Shown: positions 22,700 to 35,529 of the stretch, piece by piece | Numbering within the stretch: position 1 is the stretch's first letter | How the letters are laid out: every line of letters starts with the position of its first letter | Source of the DNA: Bradysia coprophila | Taxonomy: Eukaryota; Arthropoda; Insecta; Diptera; Sciaridae | Direction: 5' to 3' | Assembly: GCF_014529535.1 (NCBI RefSeq) | Contig: NW_023503496.1 | Coordinates: 3,066,799-3,130,798, forward strand | DNA length: 64,000 bases | The notes under the pieces: model-generated | The model's input: the letters and a program-made list of their open reading frames with translations, nothing else | Databases searched by the model: none | Told to the model about the DNA's origin: nothing | Made by a program: the position numbers and the translations under genes

Positions 22700-24180
22700 A
22701 AAGTTTGCGAAATCGAAAATTCGAAATAAATTTGATCACGACATATATTTGGGAACGTGGAACGTCACAGTTTCTTAAAGCCAACTAAAGTTGATCTTTG
22801 TAGATCGAGTACTGGCGGGTCATTCTCTGCAAATTGAGTTTCAGTGTCAAGAATCCGACGAATTCTCAACGTTGATTAGTGTAGCATGTGACCGTACTTC
22901 ACACACTTCATTCAGTGTTGCTGCACAGAAGGCTAGGATACATCTTCAGTCAAATTGTTTTCAATCGAGGAACGTTTTCAGTCGAATTGTTTTCGGCCAA
23001 GAAAGGACTTGGTTCCAAACAAGGAAGGGATTTCAGGATGTTCGTCGCTGGTTTTCGTGAGCTATGTGAAACATGGTTGGTTGCCGGATGATTGTAGGTG
23101 AGTTTCTAGGTTTTTGTGTGAATCTTTGATAAGTGTTTGAATGTTGATTGCTTGTTTTGACTGATTTTTTGTGACGATTCAGTGGGTTTTTAATAGTAGC
23201 TTCCATGAATGATATCCTAATTTCCATCGGCAGATGGCTCATGTTCAAGTAAACTTCGAATACTCGTTAAATTTTTGTTTACTGTTGTCTTGTATAAGAG
23301 GCTATCGGAAACAACTGAAGATAATCAGTCCACTCTGACTTTTGGACCGCCGTTAGTTCTTGATGTCGGAACAGGCTTCTTTTTCTCAATTCATTTACTT
23401 AACATGAGCCTTGGGTAAGGTAAGAGTGCTTAAGCTCTGTTTGTTCCTGTTTTTATTTCATTTTTTAGCTTCATTTTGAAAACCGGGTCGGGTTTTGCCG
23501 AAAAATTGTCGGGTCAGGTTGGCCCGGGCTTTAAAGTTATAGGGTTCGCGGCTGGACAAGATGATTTTTCCTTCATTCGTTTCAATGTTACACTCACATT
23601 CATTAATGACATTCTAATCATCCGTTGCCAATTTGCATCGTTAAAAATATCGGATTTCCTGTTTCTTTTTTTCAAAACGATTGTGTTTTTATGTGAGAGT
23701 CAACGCTGAATCAGTACGGAATCAATGCTGAATCAGCATGAAATCAACTCTGAATCAATACAGAATTGACGTCGAGTCAGAACGGTATCAATGTTGAATC
23801 AGTATGGAATCTGTATATTTTACAGTGCATAATCACTCCTCATATAATTTGTTAAGTGATTCGGCGTAGTTGTTGGTGCGATCACCATAAACAGAGATAT
23901 TGGCTCCTCTCTATTGTCTTCTGCGAGAACTCGTGACTCGTGAACTCTGTTGTTGTTGCAAAACTATTACTAGATTCGCCGAAAATTTTAAACCGCTACA
24001 ATCTGCTATTCATATATTATGGACTACAACGACAACCGTAAACGATGAGTTCTAAGTAATGCAGCCAAAGGAAAACTTATGTTTAAACAAATGAAGTAAA
24101 ATATTTTGCATGAGTAACATTTGCTAATTATGCTGGTGATACGCTTGCCGCCTGAGACAGATTGTAAAAGACTGGCTGAA
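22700..24180. other. Intergenic stretch between the two gene copies
   Basis: No recognisable gene. A short run of near-repeats at about 23700-23810 alternates GAATCAGTA/CGGAATCAAT type phrases. Short ORFs at 22791 and 22888 overlap in different frames and look like chance. Confidence 0.35.
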
Positions 24181-24213
24181 GTCTCATCTAAGAGTTTAGT
24201 AGGGTTTCCACTC

Positions 24214-24332
24214 AACAAAAAGTATTCCGTGTAAAAGCCGTGAGAGCTGTTAAGTAAACAAAGAAAAAAAATGGAAAAATGCAATTTTGTTTCTCACACA
24301 GAGTACTCTTTTGGTAAGTGGAAATCCAGACT
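24214..24332. repeat. Hairpin element, GAGAGCCGTGAGAG family
   Basis: Shares the phrases GCCGTGAGAG, AGTAAACAAAG, CAATTTTGT-TCTCACAC-GAGTAC and TTTTGGTAAGTGGAAATC with elements at 46846-46990, 52984-53103 and 55450-55567. It interrupts the end of the transposase fragment beside it. Confidence 0.6.
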
Positions 24333-24760
24333 TATTTTTTGACATTCTTCCCAATTCATTGAAAGTTTTAAGATTCATGAAGACCATGCTGCTTACCGAT
24401 GTACTTGAAACGTAATTGTGGGGTAAGAGGGCCGGCGCAGATATATATTTAATTGTATCCGAAAATTTGCCATCTTTCAATAGCCCAAAACGTTTTGCAA
24501 TTCGGTTTGTAGCCTGCACGTAATGGAACCAGCCACCCATCAATCGTGCTTTTGGAAAATGTTTCAAAACTACCTTTCGCAAAGCGGCTTCGTAATCAGC
24601 CATGACTTCCGATACGAGATGACTTGGGATTAACTCGCTCAGTTTGGTAAAAACATTGTCGTAAGCTTCGAAATTTCTCCGTTCCATCAATACATAAGCG
24701 AGAAGTTGTAAACAATCGGTGTGATATTGCCTTGGCTCAATACATATCCGAACATAGTCT
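24333..24760 (-). pseudogene. MULE (Mutator-like) transposase fragment
   Basis: A minus-strand frame runs with no ATG required from about 24760 to the hairpin element at 24332. It shows the MULE transposase core pattern: an Arg/Glu-rich LMERRNFEAYDNVF start, VMADYEAALRKV (the acidic D-x-E segment that follows the metal-binding region), then HFPKARLMGGWFHYVQA, equivalent to the FP-a-x-x-GC-x-FH-x-Q-A motif. The Cys usually found before FH is Trp-preceded Gly here. Both ends of the protein are missing, so it is a dead remnant of a DNA transposon. Confidence 0.7.
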
Positions 24761-24798
24761 ATTTATTGACAGGGAGCATTGTTTTTCGGCAGCGTTAT

Positions 24799-24893
24799 GC
24801 TTGATTTCCTCTTACGTCGTTTACGCTCCGTTTAGCTCAACCACGCCTCTTTTTTATTGTTTAAAGAGTAAACGGCGTAAGAGGAAATCAAGC
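24799..24893. repeat. Hairpin
   Basis: CTTGATTTCCTCTTACGTCG and a near-complement, CGGCGTAAGAGGAAATCAAG, face each other about 40 bases apart. Confidence 0.6.
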
Positions 24894-24899
24894 AGTACC

Positions 24900-25062
24900 A
24901 TTCACAGATTATACGGTGGTGACAATAAGTTTTTGTTGCTTTTGTTTTCGAAACAACAGAAGTTGTCGTCATTGTTCTTTGAAGACACTCGGAACAGATT
25001 CTTAATGGAAAGAATACAAGTGACAGGTCGGTGCAACTTACAATCGAAAGAAAACATTCTAA
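24900..25062 (+). pseudogene. Truncated relative of the small gene at 7806
   Basis: Aligns with 7711-7850, including the leader (ACAGATTATAC-GTGGTGACAATAAG) and the first codons ([14 protein letters not shown]). The frame then runs straight into the 3' flank shared with copy 1 (ACATTCTAAAATTCACTC). About 240 bases encoding the conserved C-terminal block are deleted. This shows the small gene was present in the ancestral duplicated unit and was lost beside copy 2. Confidence 0.6.
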
Positions 25063-25071
25063 AATTCACTC

Positions 25072-25077
25072 TTTATT
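25072..25077 (-). terminator. Polyadenylation signal of copy 2
   Basis: AATAAA on the minus strand, 47 bases beyond the stop codon. Identical in position to the signal after copy 1. Confidence 0.55.
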
Positions 25078-25123
25078 TCCAAATTACAGAGTCCGTACAA
25101 AAATTAAGCAATTTTTTGATTAT

Positions 25124-28100
25124 TTAGTTTAGAATTGTGTAATATTGGCCAGGTTCCAAATTCAACTTCGTCAATTCATTGTCATAATCCCAAATGTATT
25201 TGCCTTGACCAGCTAATTCCAGTGAAATGTCACTCACAAACTCAGCAATTTTAGTCCAACCTTCATCTCGATCTGTAATCAATCTAACCGTCCAAAGTGC
25301 ATATGGGCTTAGTAATAGATCGCCGGTCATAATTTTGCCTCTGCTAACAGATTGAATGTCTGGATCACCTTCAAAAGAACCTTTCAAGCTGTAGCTGAGC
25401 GTAACTTTGTCACCTGGTATAACATAGTAATTCCCTTCAAAACCATAGTAACTGTTTCCAGAATGTTCCAGATGAACCATAAAATATTCGAGAGCATCTT
25501 TGAATTTCGCCAATCTCTCCTCATTTGCATTGGCCAAGTTGAATTTTATGTAAATTACACTGAATTTAATAGCTTCGCGAACACGTACGTACGTTGAGCT
25601 GTTACGAACGTCTGCTAACAAAGTTACAGATTCTTTACCGAACAACTTCTGTATTGTTGTGCGATGACTGCTATTGGTCCACTCGTAAAATGGTCCGCCT
25701 ATCTTTTCGTTACTGTAAAACTTGCCTTCGAAGAAAAATTTGTCGTGACTAGTTACAGTTGACCAGTACGTTTTGATGGTGGAAATTGCTGCTTTCAACT
25801 GAGTATTTGCAGTTACAACAAGTTCTTGTAACGATTGATCGTCAATAGTTGGCTTCAGACTATTGGGAAGGTAAAATTTAGCGAAATGACATTCAGCAAA
25901 TGGGAAAATCCACTGTTTAAACACATGCATTGCGTTGTCAAACTCAAGAAGAACCAAATTTGATAAAATTGTCACGTTCAGTTGCAAGACAAGCTCTTCA
26001 TATTTAGTGCCTTTGAGAAGGTACAAGTAGTCTCCTGCATTTCCAATGTTGTAGATGTAGTCTCCCAGAGCTTGTTGACTGCGTAGATTCTCAAGGCGAT
26101 CAAATATATGAATTTGAAGTGATAAGGCTTCGCTTAGCTGTTCGAAACAGGCATTGAGGTCCTCTACAGCGTTAAAACCTTCCATGCTTTGGTTCAGTAA
26201 TTTTTGAACGTCTCCTAGTGATGTCTGTACTTCCCATTTCGTAACGTCCAGTGCAATCTAAAGCATAAAACACGCAAAATTAACTTTACTTTAATTTTTG
26301 CCTCCTGACTGAGAAATGGAAATCGAGCTGCGAATATGAAACACAAGAAGTCGAAGGGAAAGATCGATCCTACCAAAATACCTTGATGGAACGTTAACAT
26401 AAGGCAAAATACCTTAAAACGACGTAAAAATATTCAAATCGATAGTTTCGAATTCGACATTTTATTTGGTGAGTATTTAGCCCAATTGTGATGACAATGA
26501 CCGAAATTTGGGCGTAATTGGTGGGGATGGTGGCGATTTCTTTTAATCGATGAGGATTTTATTGTTTAGTCGACAAATTCATTTTCAATAGTAAACCTAC
26601 TGTTTCTTCGTCGGTGCTTTTAGACCCGTACGAAGTACTGGAGTCTTATGGGTTTACGACAACGCACAATGTTTCGTTTAACATGTCGAGTTCGAATCCC
26701 TGATTAAGGGGAAACCTATTGTTGTTGTCTAGAGATGTCAAATGTAAAAAAATGTCAGTCTGTCGAACTGTCGGTCTACATGACAACTTGAATAAAACAC
26801 ATCCGATTTCTTGAATTCTTTTCGCCATTTAAATTTGCTGATAAAAAATGATTTTTTACTTACTTGAGACTGTGTGGGCAAGCTTTCTTGTACTGCTTCC
26901 ACATTCTTTTGGATTTCTCGAATAACCGGAAATAGTATGCTATAGACAGCTTTCTGGTAAAACATGAGCGCCACAATTTCTGCATCCAAATCTTCTATTG
27001 CCGCAGTCATGGCATCAACTTTTTTCTTGTCACCTTTAACTTGGTTGTACAAACCAATACTTGACTGAACAAGAGTGATTCCGGTTTTTATTTTCTTTAC
27101 AACCGACAACGCTTTTTCTTTCTTCTTGTCTCCCGCAGCAATTTCTTCTTCTAGCGCTTTTTCCTTTTTCTTAATTTCGTCTTGAAGCTCCTCTTCAAGT
27201 TTCGTTACTGTTTGAGTGGATTTTTGAAGACCTTCAACATCATCTGCTGGTATCTCATTATTTTGTTCTTCTTCAAGTTTTGGAAGCAGTTCGCGAGTTT
27301 TGATGTCGATTTCTTTGAGATCAGCTTTTTCATTCGGATTATCGTTCAGACCATTTTGACAAAGTTCTAATTGAGCGGCAAGCTTTTCAATTTCAGCCTT
27401 TCGAATTTGGAGCAGCACCTTTGTGAGTCCTTCAAGTCCATTTAAGACGCCCGGTGGTAATAGCACCTTATCACCATAATCGACATCTGGATCCACAACG
27501 AGAGCACCTCCTATTGCAACACCACCAGAAATTACAGCTCCAACTCCTTGTCCTACTGGTCCAAGAAATCCACATGCCTGGAAATAACCAAAGTTAATAA
27601 AAACCGAAGCAGAAACAAATTTCGACATTTTAAATAAAAAATTATTTGCACTCTTGCAATGAGGTTCAGATAAAATTTACGGAGAAAAATGACAACTTAG
27701 TCTGGATCATTGGGGTTTGAATTTACAAGTTAGTGAAGAGAAACTTACTTTTCCAATAAAATCGAAGACACCAAGAAATGCTCTGGCATACAAATTTTGT
27801 CGCATTTTGTCTCTTGCTTGAATCAGCTCTTGTAAACTCTCTTCACCTTCTTCGATCAAGTCTACAATTTCATCTACCAGCTTTTCTAGTGCATTGTTCA
27901 TGTTACCCGTCGCCTTTTTAATAGCTGGTTCCACTTTCTTCTCCATCAATTCTAGTCCCTCCTGTACTTTGAGCTCAATCTCACTTATATATTCATCTCG
28001 AATCTCAATGGCTGATAGCTTCCTGTCATCTACTACAATGGCTTCAATTTTCTTCAAACTCTCTGTCATAAATGTTTCCAAATCGACTATGAGACTCTTG

Positions 28101-31100
28101 GACTTATATTGAAAATCCAATGCACATAGTTTGCTCAAACAAGCCGTGTAAACTGTTGAGAGTGCAAGTCTTTCAACATTGGCACCACTCAAACGATTTG
28201 CTTCTCCGTATGCATCGATTCGTTTCAACAAGGAGTTGTAGTACTTCGATGAGTTGAGATGTTGATACAATTTGTAAAATTGAGCTTCTAACGTTGTCAG
28301 CTCATGTAGAAAGCCGTAGGTGTTGTACATATAATTTTGCATTTGTCGGGATTCGGTAATGTTTTGGAAAAAGTTTAACAAATCATTTCGACGCAACGGA
28401 TTTTCATTGGAGAACAAAAGAAGGATTTCTTTGTAATTGTTCAGCTGAGGTGTTAATTCACTAACAGATGTTTGCTTGTCTGGTTGTTTCTGACCCTCAT
28501 TATTCACACCATCGGTTCCACTGTCACCTGAAACAAATGTGTTGTTTTATGTGTATGCCAAAAGATAAGTTAATTCCCAACGAATCTGACAAATTTTTTA
28601 CCTGAATCTGAGTACCCTGTAACAACCCAGCTTCTATGTTCCCATCCTCCGGCTGTTTTTGCGTCCTCAGTCATTATGTAATTGTACCAGCGGTAAGCTT
28701 TCCTGTCATTTGCGTGTTTAGCGGCATCACCTCCTCGTCCACCGCTTCCAATTTTTCCGATTTTTCCATCTGTGTGTGTCAGCGTAGGACATCCGCTTGC
28801 CTGACCATAGAAATCCAATGTGATTGTTCCAGCAGTGTTGGGAAAACCGCCAACTCCACCATTTCCACCACGACTTCCATTCGTTGCTTTGTCAATTCCG
28901 AAAATGGTATACCATTCTTCTCTTTGGAATACCAACAATGGAAAAGTAGGAGATATCAATGTTGTTTTGTAGTCATCCAGATTGTAACGAGTACTTGGCC
29001 TATCAAAATAATCAGTAGGAAGCCTCGGATCGACACCTGCTGTTCCTGGACCACCTTTTCCACCAGATTGTCCATTTCCACCATCTCCACCATTTGCGTG
29101 AAGCAATAATCTCTCCCCACCAACAACTCTATCTGCTATGCCAACGAAATGGCCAGCAGGTTGGCCAGGTTTTCCTGGTGAACCAGGCTTGCCTTCCGTT
29201 TCTCCGTGACCTTCGTCTGCTGGACCATCATAAGACTCTCCTTTGTTTCCACTTAGATCAATTGTAAAATTGCCAGTAACGTTCCATGTTGGTGATAACA
29301 GTAGAAGATGCAGTCCCGGTGCTTCTAATTCCTCATCAATGAACAGACCACAAGTACATGAAGCTGAAAGTACTTTAGCTTTCGGTTGTTTCTTGTATTC
29401 TTCTTTTATACGTTTCATGGTGAGAAATGGTGCACTAAGTTCTAGGACGTCTTTTTTGTAAGTTTTAGAAATTGGTTGTTGTAAACAAAGACGTACGACT
29501 GAATTGATTTCATTCATACGTTCTTCGTCCATACGTAAACTTCCAACTGCCGTCTTGTCCAAATTGAGATTCTCCAAAAACTGGTCAATGTTTGCTGATG
29601 TGATTTTAAGACCTTGGGGCGATTTGGGCATTCCCCAATCATTGATGTCAGCCACATTGTACAGTTCTGGACTTTGTTGTATCTGATACTGACTCAAAGC
29701 ATCATAAACTCGAAACATCAAAACAAACCAAGCGTGTACTCCGCTAGACAGTTTGGCAATATCTTCAAATGCAAGTTTCGGTACGTTTTGAATGTCATCT
29801 CGTTCAAGCATGTTTTCCAGAAAAATCATGTAGTCAACGTGCTTGCTCAGTTCGTCGACATGTACGGACACATTGGCCTTAGAAAGCCGGTCTCGGAAAC
29901 ATTCAATAGCATTTTGATCAATCCTCTTCAAAGATTTCATGGCCTCCGAAATTTCTTGCACGCTTTCTTGCAACGTATTTAGATAGTCTTTCAGCAATTT
30001 CCAATCAACAGCTGCTTTGACACTCGTCCAAATTGTAGTTTCGATATCCGCAGCTATTTTGTTCAATTCATATTCAATTTCGTCGTCAATTTCTTTCGCC
30101 AACTGCAACATCTCGAGTTGTGTTGATTCTGCAAGTGTGTAACCGAGGTCTGTCCGAGACACCGGAACGTATGATGAGTCGTTGACAGCGTTAATGATGG
30201 TTGGTCTGGTTGCAATCATGAGTGGTGAACCTGACACCAACGGTCCTTCTTTTTCCGGATTTCGAAGAAGGCCTACACGCGTAAATTTTCCTGATTTTTT
30301 TGTTACCAGGGCCTCCACTATGAATTGTGCATTTTCCAGAACTTTAATTGCGTCTGGATTTGTTTCAACGTCTAAGCGATTTTTCAAGCCACGTGTAACG
30401 TCGTTTTCAAGGATATGCACAATACCACCCATTACATCTTCATCTGAAACGATGGTACCGTCATCATCCGGGATGTTGGGCGTCTTGGTTGATACCATTG
30501 CAAATGCGTCTTTGAACTTTGATGTGTCTTTGATGAGCTCACCCAAATTACAAAGTGCGTCAATGAAACCGTCTCGATCCATTCCCACAGCAGAATTGTA
30601 ATCGACACAAAGTAAAACTTTGATTTCGGAACAACGTTCAAAGACCAATCTTGTCAGGTAGGAAGTTGCAATTGCAATTGCAGTGCCACGGTTTTCTTTA
30701 AAGCCAGGTAAATCGTAATATGCCGTTTCCCTTGTCGTATTAATGAACAATTCCGGATACAGTGTTTTCGACTCCGTTGATTCGCCTAAAATAAAGACCG
30801 TTTTTGATTGATAGCATAATACTACTTTAGCAACATTTTAAAACATAAATTGAATAGTACAAACGGGATCAGCTTGTATAAGGGAAGCGATCAGAAATAT
30901 AAAAAGTTCCACCTAATTAAGAATGAACGTGACAACTAAAACCTTCGGTGAAATGTTACCAAAAGTTTTTGGGTTTTTTTTAAGTGGACCAGGTTCGGCG
31001 AATCTTGGCCCTAATAGTCTAAAACTTCGGTCGTTTAATTTTAACATTCTTTTATTGGCTAGTGAACTTCCAGCGAAAGTCGAAAAGGGTGTTTTTTGTC

Positions 31101-32449
31101 CGTGATTTACTGCCGCTACAGGCTATGGACATACATAAACATTCGCCAGGTGCGAGATATCACCTTTTAAAGTTCGTCAAAATCTCCAACTCTTAACAGA
31201 AACATTATTTTGGTTCTTTTCGAACGATGATACAAGGCATGTAAGATATCTATGCTTGTCCCGTATCTCCTGAACAATACCCAACCCATCCAATAAACAC
31301 ACTCCCATGAATGGAAGGTTCTGAAAGTACAGGCTACGACAACTCTCGAGTTGATCACGAAGGCGGTAACACATAAATTGAGCCAACGGCCACAAAGCTC
31401 GTATGAAAAGGTCAACTTACCAAAAACAAAATCTCGAATTTTTCTTAAAAAAAAAAACATTTTCTTGAAGTTGATTTCACCAAGGTTCTGAAATAAGAGA
31501 TTAAGACAGCCATGAAGGCGGATGACACCAAAATTGATAAGCGCACTCAGTACAGATTGTTTTTGTTAAGTTGATCTTTTCTACTCCGTAGAGGTTGACG
31601 CAATTTGTGTATACCTTCGTCGATCAACTCAGAGTTGCCTTAACCTTTCAGAAGCTTGGATTTCTCACATAATCTGTACTGAGTTCGTTTATCAATTTCG
31701 GTGTTACCAGCCTTCGTGGCTGTCTTAGCCTGTTATTTCGAACCTTGTGTGTATGTCCATAGCCTTAATATGGAGCTTCACTAGCCAAGAAAATAATATT
31801 AAAATTAAACGACTGCAGTTTTAGACTGTTGGTGACAAGGGCAATCTGGGCATGTAAACCAAGCCTCTCCCAGAGGGGATACTTGAAATAATTTGATCTA
31901 ACTCTAACCACAGTGGTATGTAATGGAAACTCGAAATATTTCTAAATTTTACAGTCACTTGAATATTAAATGATTTTGTAAGAAGCATGTGTGTCTTACC
32001 CGGCTTGCTAATTTTGCCATCTTCGTCCAAGATCACCAATTGTCCAATCTTGGGTGGATATTTTTCGGCATACATACGAGAATAGTCCGATGCAACAAAG
32101 ACCACACACGTCGATTTCCTGAAATTTCGAGTGTGTTACCTTTGATTGCAGCTAACAATATTCGTTAATCATACCCAACGCCAGTATTTCCAACCACCAG
32201 AACAGCACGTGGAAAGTCTTCATCAAACACAATTCTACCTTCTCCTTCTTTCACCAAACGATAGGCTTCGTCAATTACGGCATTCCCAGATGGTTGAATC
32301 ATTTTGATAGAGTCAAACAGACGTAAACCTAACAGATGGATTTAAGCCAACATATTGAGACGATTTTTCGTTAAATTCATTCGGAAAAATTTACCATTGC
32401 TAGGGCGTCGTCTTGCCAGAGTCTTTTCGTGTGCTACAATCGACTGCAT
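25124..32449 (-). CDS. Large GTPase-like/collagen-like/coiled-coil protein, copy 2 (about 1712 aa, intact)
   Basis: Coding exons: 32395-32449, 32175-32328, 32000-32118, 28602-30785, 27749-28527, 26864-27577, 25124-26257; all GT-AG, all phases agree. The ATG at 32449 is the first after the noncoding exon at 33626-33804. P-loop GNTGVGKST at residues 65-73, DLPG near 134-137 and a VSTKTPN segment near 203 resemble G1, G3 and a degenerate G4, so the N terminus is a GTPase-like domain related in style to AIG1/dynamin-type proteins. Residues about 230-610 are mostly helical. Residues 621-700 are glycine-rich and collagen-like (KPGSPGKPGQP, NGGDGGNGQSGGKGGPG), with a second glycine patch near 740-800. 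Residues 838-1097 are helical. A glycine-rich hydrophobic stretch (GQGVGAVISGGVAIGGALVV) opens exon 6, followed by a Lys/Glu coiled coil to about 1330. The C terminus (1336-1712) is unrecognised. No signal peptide. Function unknown; the order suggests a GTP-driven assembly or membrane-active protein, which is inference. Confidence 0.75.
26622..26835 (+). repeat. 5' fragment of a TAGACCCGTACG element in an intron of copy 2
   Basis: Starts TTTTAGACCCGTACGAAGTA and matches the beginning of the element at 62474. The intron holding it (26258-26863) is 606 bases, against 97 in copy 1, so part or all of the difference is insertion after duplication. Confidence 0.65.
31481..31746. repeat. Foldback in intron 3 of copy 2
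   Basis: The left end CAAGGTTCTGAAATAAGAG and the right end TTATTTCGAACCTTG are inverted, as are the interior AACGCACTCAGTACAGATT-type and AATCTGTACTGAGT segments. Same family as the foldback at 60723-60930. Confidence 0.6.
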
Positions 32450-32979
32450 CGGAATTTTGGTTTGTTTTACGCCTGCAAAAATTAATCAAGTTTTCATTTT
32501 TATTTCCGAACCCTTGCAACAAAGAAGGAGTGCCGCTTCTCCGTCCGACTTATATAAGATATCGTTTTCATATACAACGATTGCAAAATTCTTACTGTGA
32601 TAACGGGTACGGCTATAATGTAATTATGGTTTTTTCTATCATATGAGTTGACCTCCGGTCTTAACGTATAATGTTGAATTGAACACGTAATTTGTTTGGT
32701 TATTCAAGCAGTCCATTAACGTTTCAACGATCTGGTTGGGCTGGACCCATTGACATTACAAGGACATTACGTGCTTGTTTTGAGATTTTTATTTTGCCGA
32801 GAGGGAGGTTTGTGGCTCGAGCCGAAGGCAAGTGCTATAATCCCTCGTGGCAAATTAAAAATCTCCCAACAATTACGAAAGGTATTTTACTTACGAAGCC
32901 CTGCGAAAATGAAAATTTTTGCAAGTGTACACGCAAAATGGGCTGTGTTTGAGTAAAAATAATAAATATTTGTGGTGGC

Positions 32980-33180
32980 TCAGCACTCCTACTAGCATGA
33001 ACACTGAATTTACAAGTGTCAAATTTTGAGGCTTTAGTTATACGAGCTACCGCTTAGGATTGTTTGTATTGTATTGTATGTTTTAACTCAGACAATGAAA
33101 ACAAGTCATCTATCTGTACAACAAAAAACGCTCCAAATATTTTCTATGTTCATGCTAGAAGCAGGGCTGTGGTGGTGGTG
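32980..33180. repeat. Foldback, CTACTAGCATGAAC family
   Basis: The left end CAGCACTCCTACTAGCATGA and the right end TTCATGCTAGAAGCAGGGCT are inverted. The same ends bound 35530-35695, where the arms read CACAGCACTGCTACTAGCAC and GTGTTCATGCTAGTAGCAGA. Confidence 0.6.
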
Positions 33181-33625
33181 TAACCCACTACGAGAAAACT
33201 CAATATTTCACTAAAATTGACACAAAACGATGATCCCACTTTTTCCAGAAAGGACGCACATACTAAGTTATCATCGAAAATATGTCATTTTTTAGCACAA
33301 ATTTAGGCTACAATTTAGCGTTGGGTCGATTCATTTTAAGGCTAACACGTTCGAGGTCGTTATTGTGGTCGTACATTTTTCAAAAAGGATTCTGACGAGG
33401 GGTGGACAAATGTGAATTACGTTGAAAAGATATCAAAAAAAATTAAATACGAGAAATGCAAATGTAGTTTATAAATTCAGCTAAGCATCGATGCCTCTCA
33501 ATAGCGCTGCTTAATCCGTTCACGGCACCTCTCACGACACTGAACTCGATTCTTTAACATGTTTTGTAACAGTTTCACTCGATTTGAGTTAATTAAACTA
33601 AACTTGGTCCAGAGTTAAATATTAC

Positions 33626-33836
33626 CTGAGGAAAATATTCCGTTGGTAGCAACAATAATAGAAACTAAACAATTAAAATTGAACTAAATGCCTTTAGCCA
33701 AAAACTTTACTTTTAACACAATTAACTAAAACCAAAAACCAAAAAATATTTTATTTTTTTCAGTCAATCTCCAATTCAATCCGTTCAAACTGCTCTAACA
33801 ATCTGAGAGCAAATCTGCCGGTATGTCGTATTTATA
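33626..33836 (-). promoter_or_regulatory. Core promoter and 5' noncoding exon of copy 2
   Basis: TATAAATA on the minus strand at 33829-33836, with an initiator-like TCAGAT 32 bases downstream (+1 at about 33804). The predicted first exon, 33626-33804, has no ATG and ends CTCAG-GTAATA. It would splice to 32472, placing the coding ATG first in the message. The same arrangement is preserved at copy 1, which argues that the exon is real. Confidence 0.55.
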
Positions 33837-33849
33837 CCCAAATATCTCA

Positions 33850-35525
33850 TCCAAAATTCAATTACGTTTATCAATAAAATAAAAATATTTTTTTTAAAAG
33901 GACGTTTAACGCTAACGCTAAAATCAAAAATACAAGGGTCGCTAATGTCATTCGCTAATCACGAAAATGTTGTCGCACTAAAGTTTGCAAAATCGAAAAT
34001 TCAAAATAAATTTGATTGCGAACGTCAGATTCTCTGAATAAAAAATCCAAACGAAAGGGCAAGTTTGTCAGATTCACCCAAAAATGGTTAAATTCTGACT
34101 GCAAGGATTTTAATTAAACAAAATGTTAAGACGTCATTTTATACCGCATGATTTCAAGAGTCCAGTAAAATAATCGTTTTCTCAATCAGGCCAATATTTT
34201 CCGAGCAATAAGACATCAATACAAACATCACATTTTCACATAGAGGTAGACTACATAGAGGAATTATGACCCGTAATTCATTAAAAAATTATATCACACT
34301 CACCACTAACACGAATACGTCAACTTTGCTTGTTTTGACGTTATGAGTCCAACGTTGGCACCGTTAAAAATTTGAAAATATTTTTTATAAAAATAGGACT
34401 ATTTGACAGCTGTCATTTGAAGGACTTTTGCTTGAAGTGCGTTGATTACTCCATAAATTTGACACGAAAATTTTCAACGCGAGTGGCTATTTAGTGTGGA
34501 AATATTGTTTTAGCGTCGCTAAATAAACCATCACCAAAATTTGTTACGATTAAATGAATGTGTTATCTATCGAAAAAGAAAAAAAAGAAAGTAAACTCTA
34601 ACCTTCTTAATCAGAACCTGCAGCTAGAATTATTATTTTAATTAAGACATGTTACCCACACATATTATTTGTTTTGCTATGTCATCATGACGCCACGGTG
34701 ACGCAAGTCAACACGATAGAATATTTGAAAAAATGGTGACGAAGCCGAGAAAAGTTTCACCCTACATCAGGGGTTTCCATAGAAAAGTGGCATCCAGCAA
34801 CTCCTAACGGTTTCCTACGATTTTCTTGAAATTTTGAATGCAGGTTTTCGTGGACATTCTAAGAACAATAGGCTTTATCCGAAGAAAATCCTTTCATAGG
34901 AGAAGTTTCCACACAATCACCATTATATAAGATCCATGAAATGATAACAGAGGACGCAGCGCCATCTGTTATCATTTCTCTGATGTAATGTTAATATTTT
35001 AAATGTGTAAGTGTGGTATGCGTGGTCGAGGTTGTGTGACGAATAAATATTTCTCCATTGTGATTTTTGCTGTTGCTGTGGGAACGGGGATTGTTTGCGC
35101 TGTTTGTTTGTTTGGCTTTATTGTTATATGTGACCTTTACAAAATGGCCATCTTGGCTTTTCTTACAATTTATTATTTTTTAGCAAGTGTCTGAAGGCCT
35201 TGCGTCACATCTACACCAGTGGTTTTTTAGGCTGATGATAAAATAATATTTCAATTACAAAAATACAAAGTGTCGAATGGGATAACCTTAGGATCACAGT
35301 ATCTTGTTCACATTCTCAATTATGTAGTGAATCGTCACTATTCTTTAAAGTAAAATGTGTTGACCTTATGCATAACAAAAACCGTGGTTAATGTCATGAT
35401 AATATGACTGATATGATCAAGGTTCTAAAAGAACAGGTTAAGACACTTCTGAGTTGATCACGAAGACGCTGGAACACAAATTTTGACAATTTAGATATGT
35501 TTTGTTAAACACAATCATTACGGAT
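33850..35525. other. Intergenic stretch upstream of copy 2
   Basis: Contains the conserved upstream block shared with copy 1 (about 33905-33985), then non-coding AT-rich DNA. It also contains a hairpin at about 34937-34980 (AATGATAACAGAGGACGCAG...CATCTGTTATCATT) and part of a CAAGGTTCTAAAAGAACAGG repeat at 35423. No gene recognised. Confidence 0.4.
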
Positions 35526-35529
35526 TGTG

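Noticed and set aside
35003..35194. 63-aa ORF with a hydrophobic middle
   Set aside because: Starts in a GT-rich low-complexity run, has no relative in the window, and no splice or promoter context; best explained as chance.
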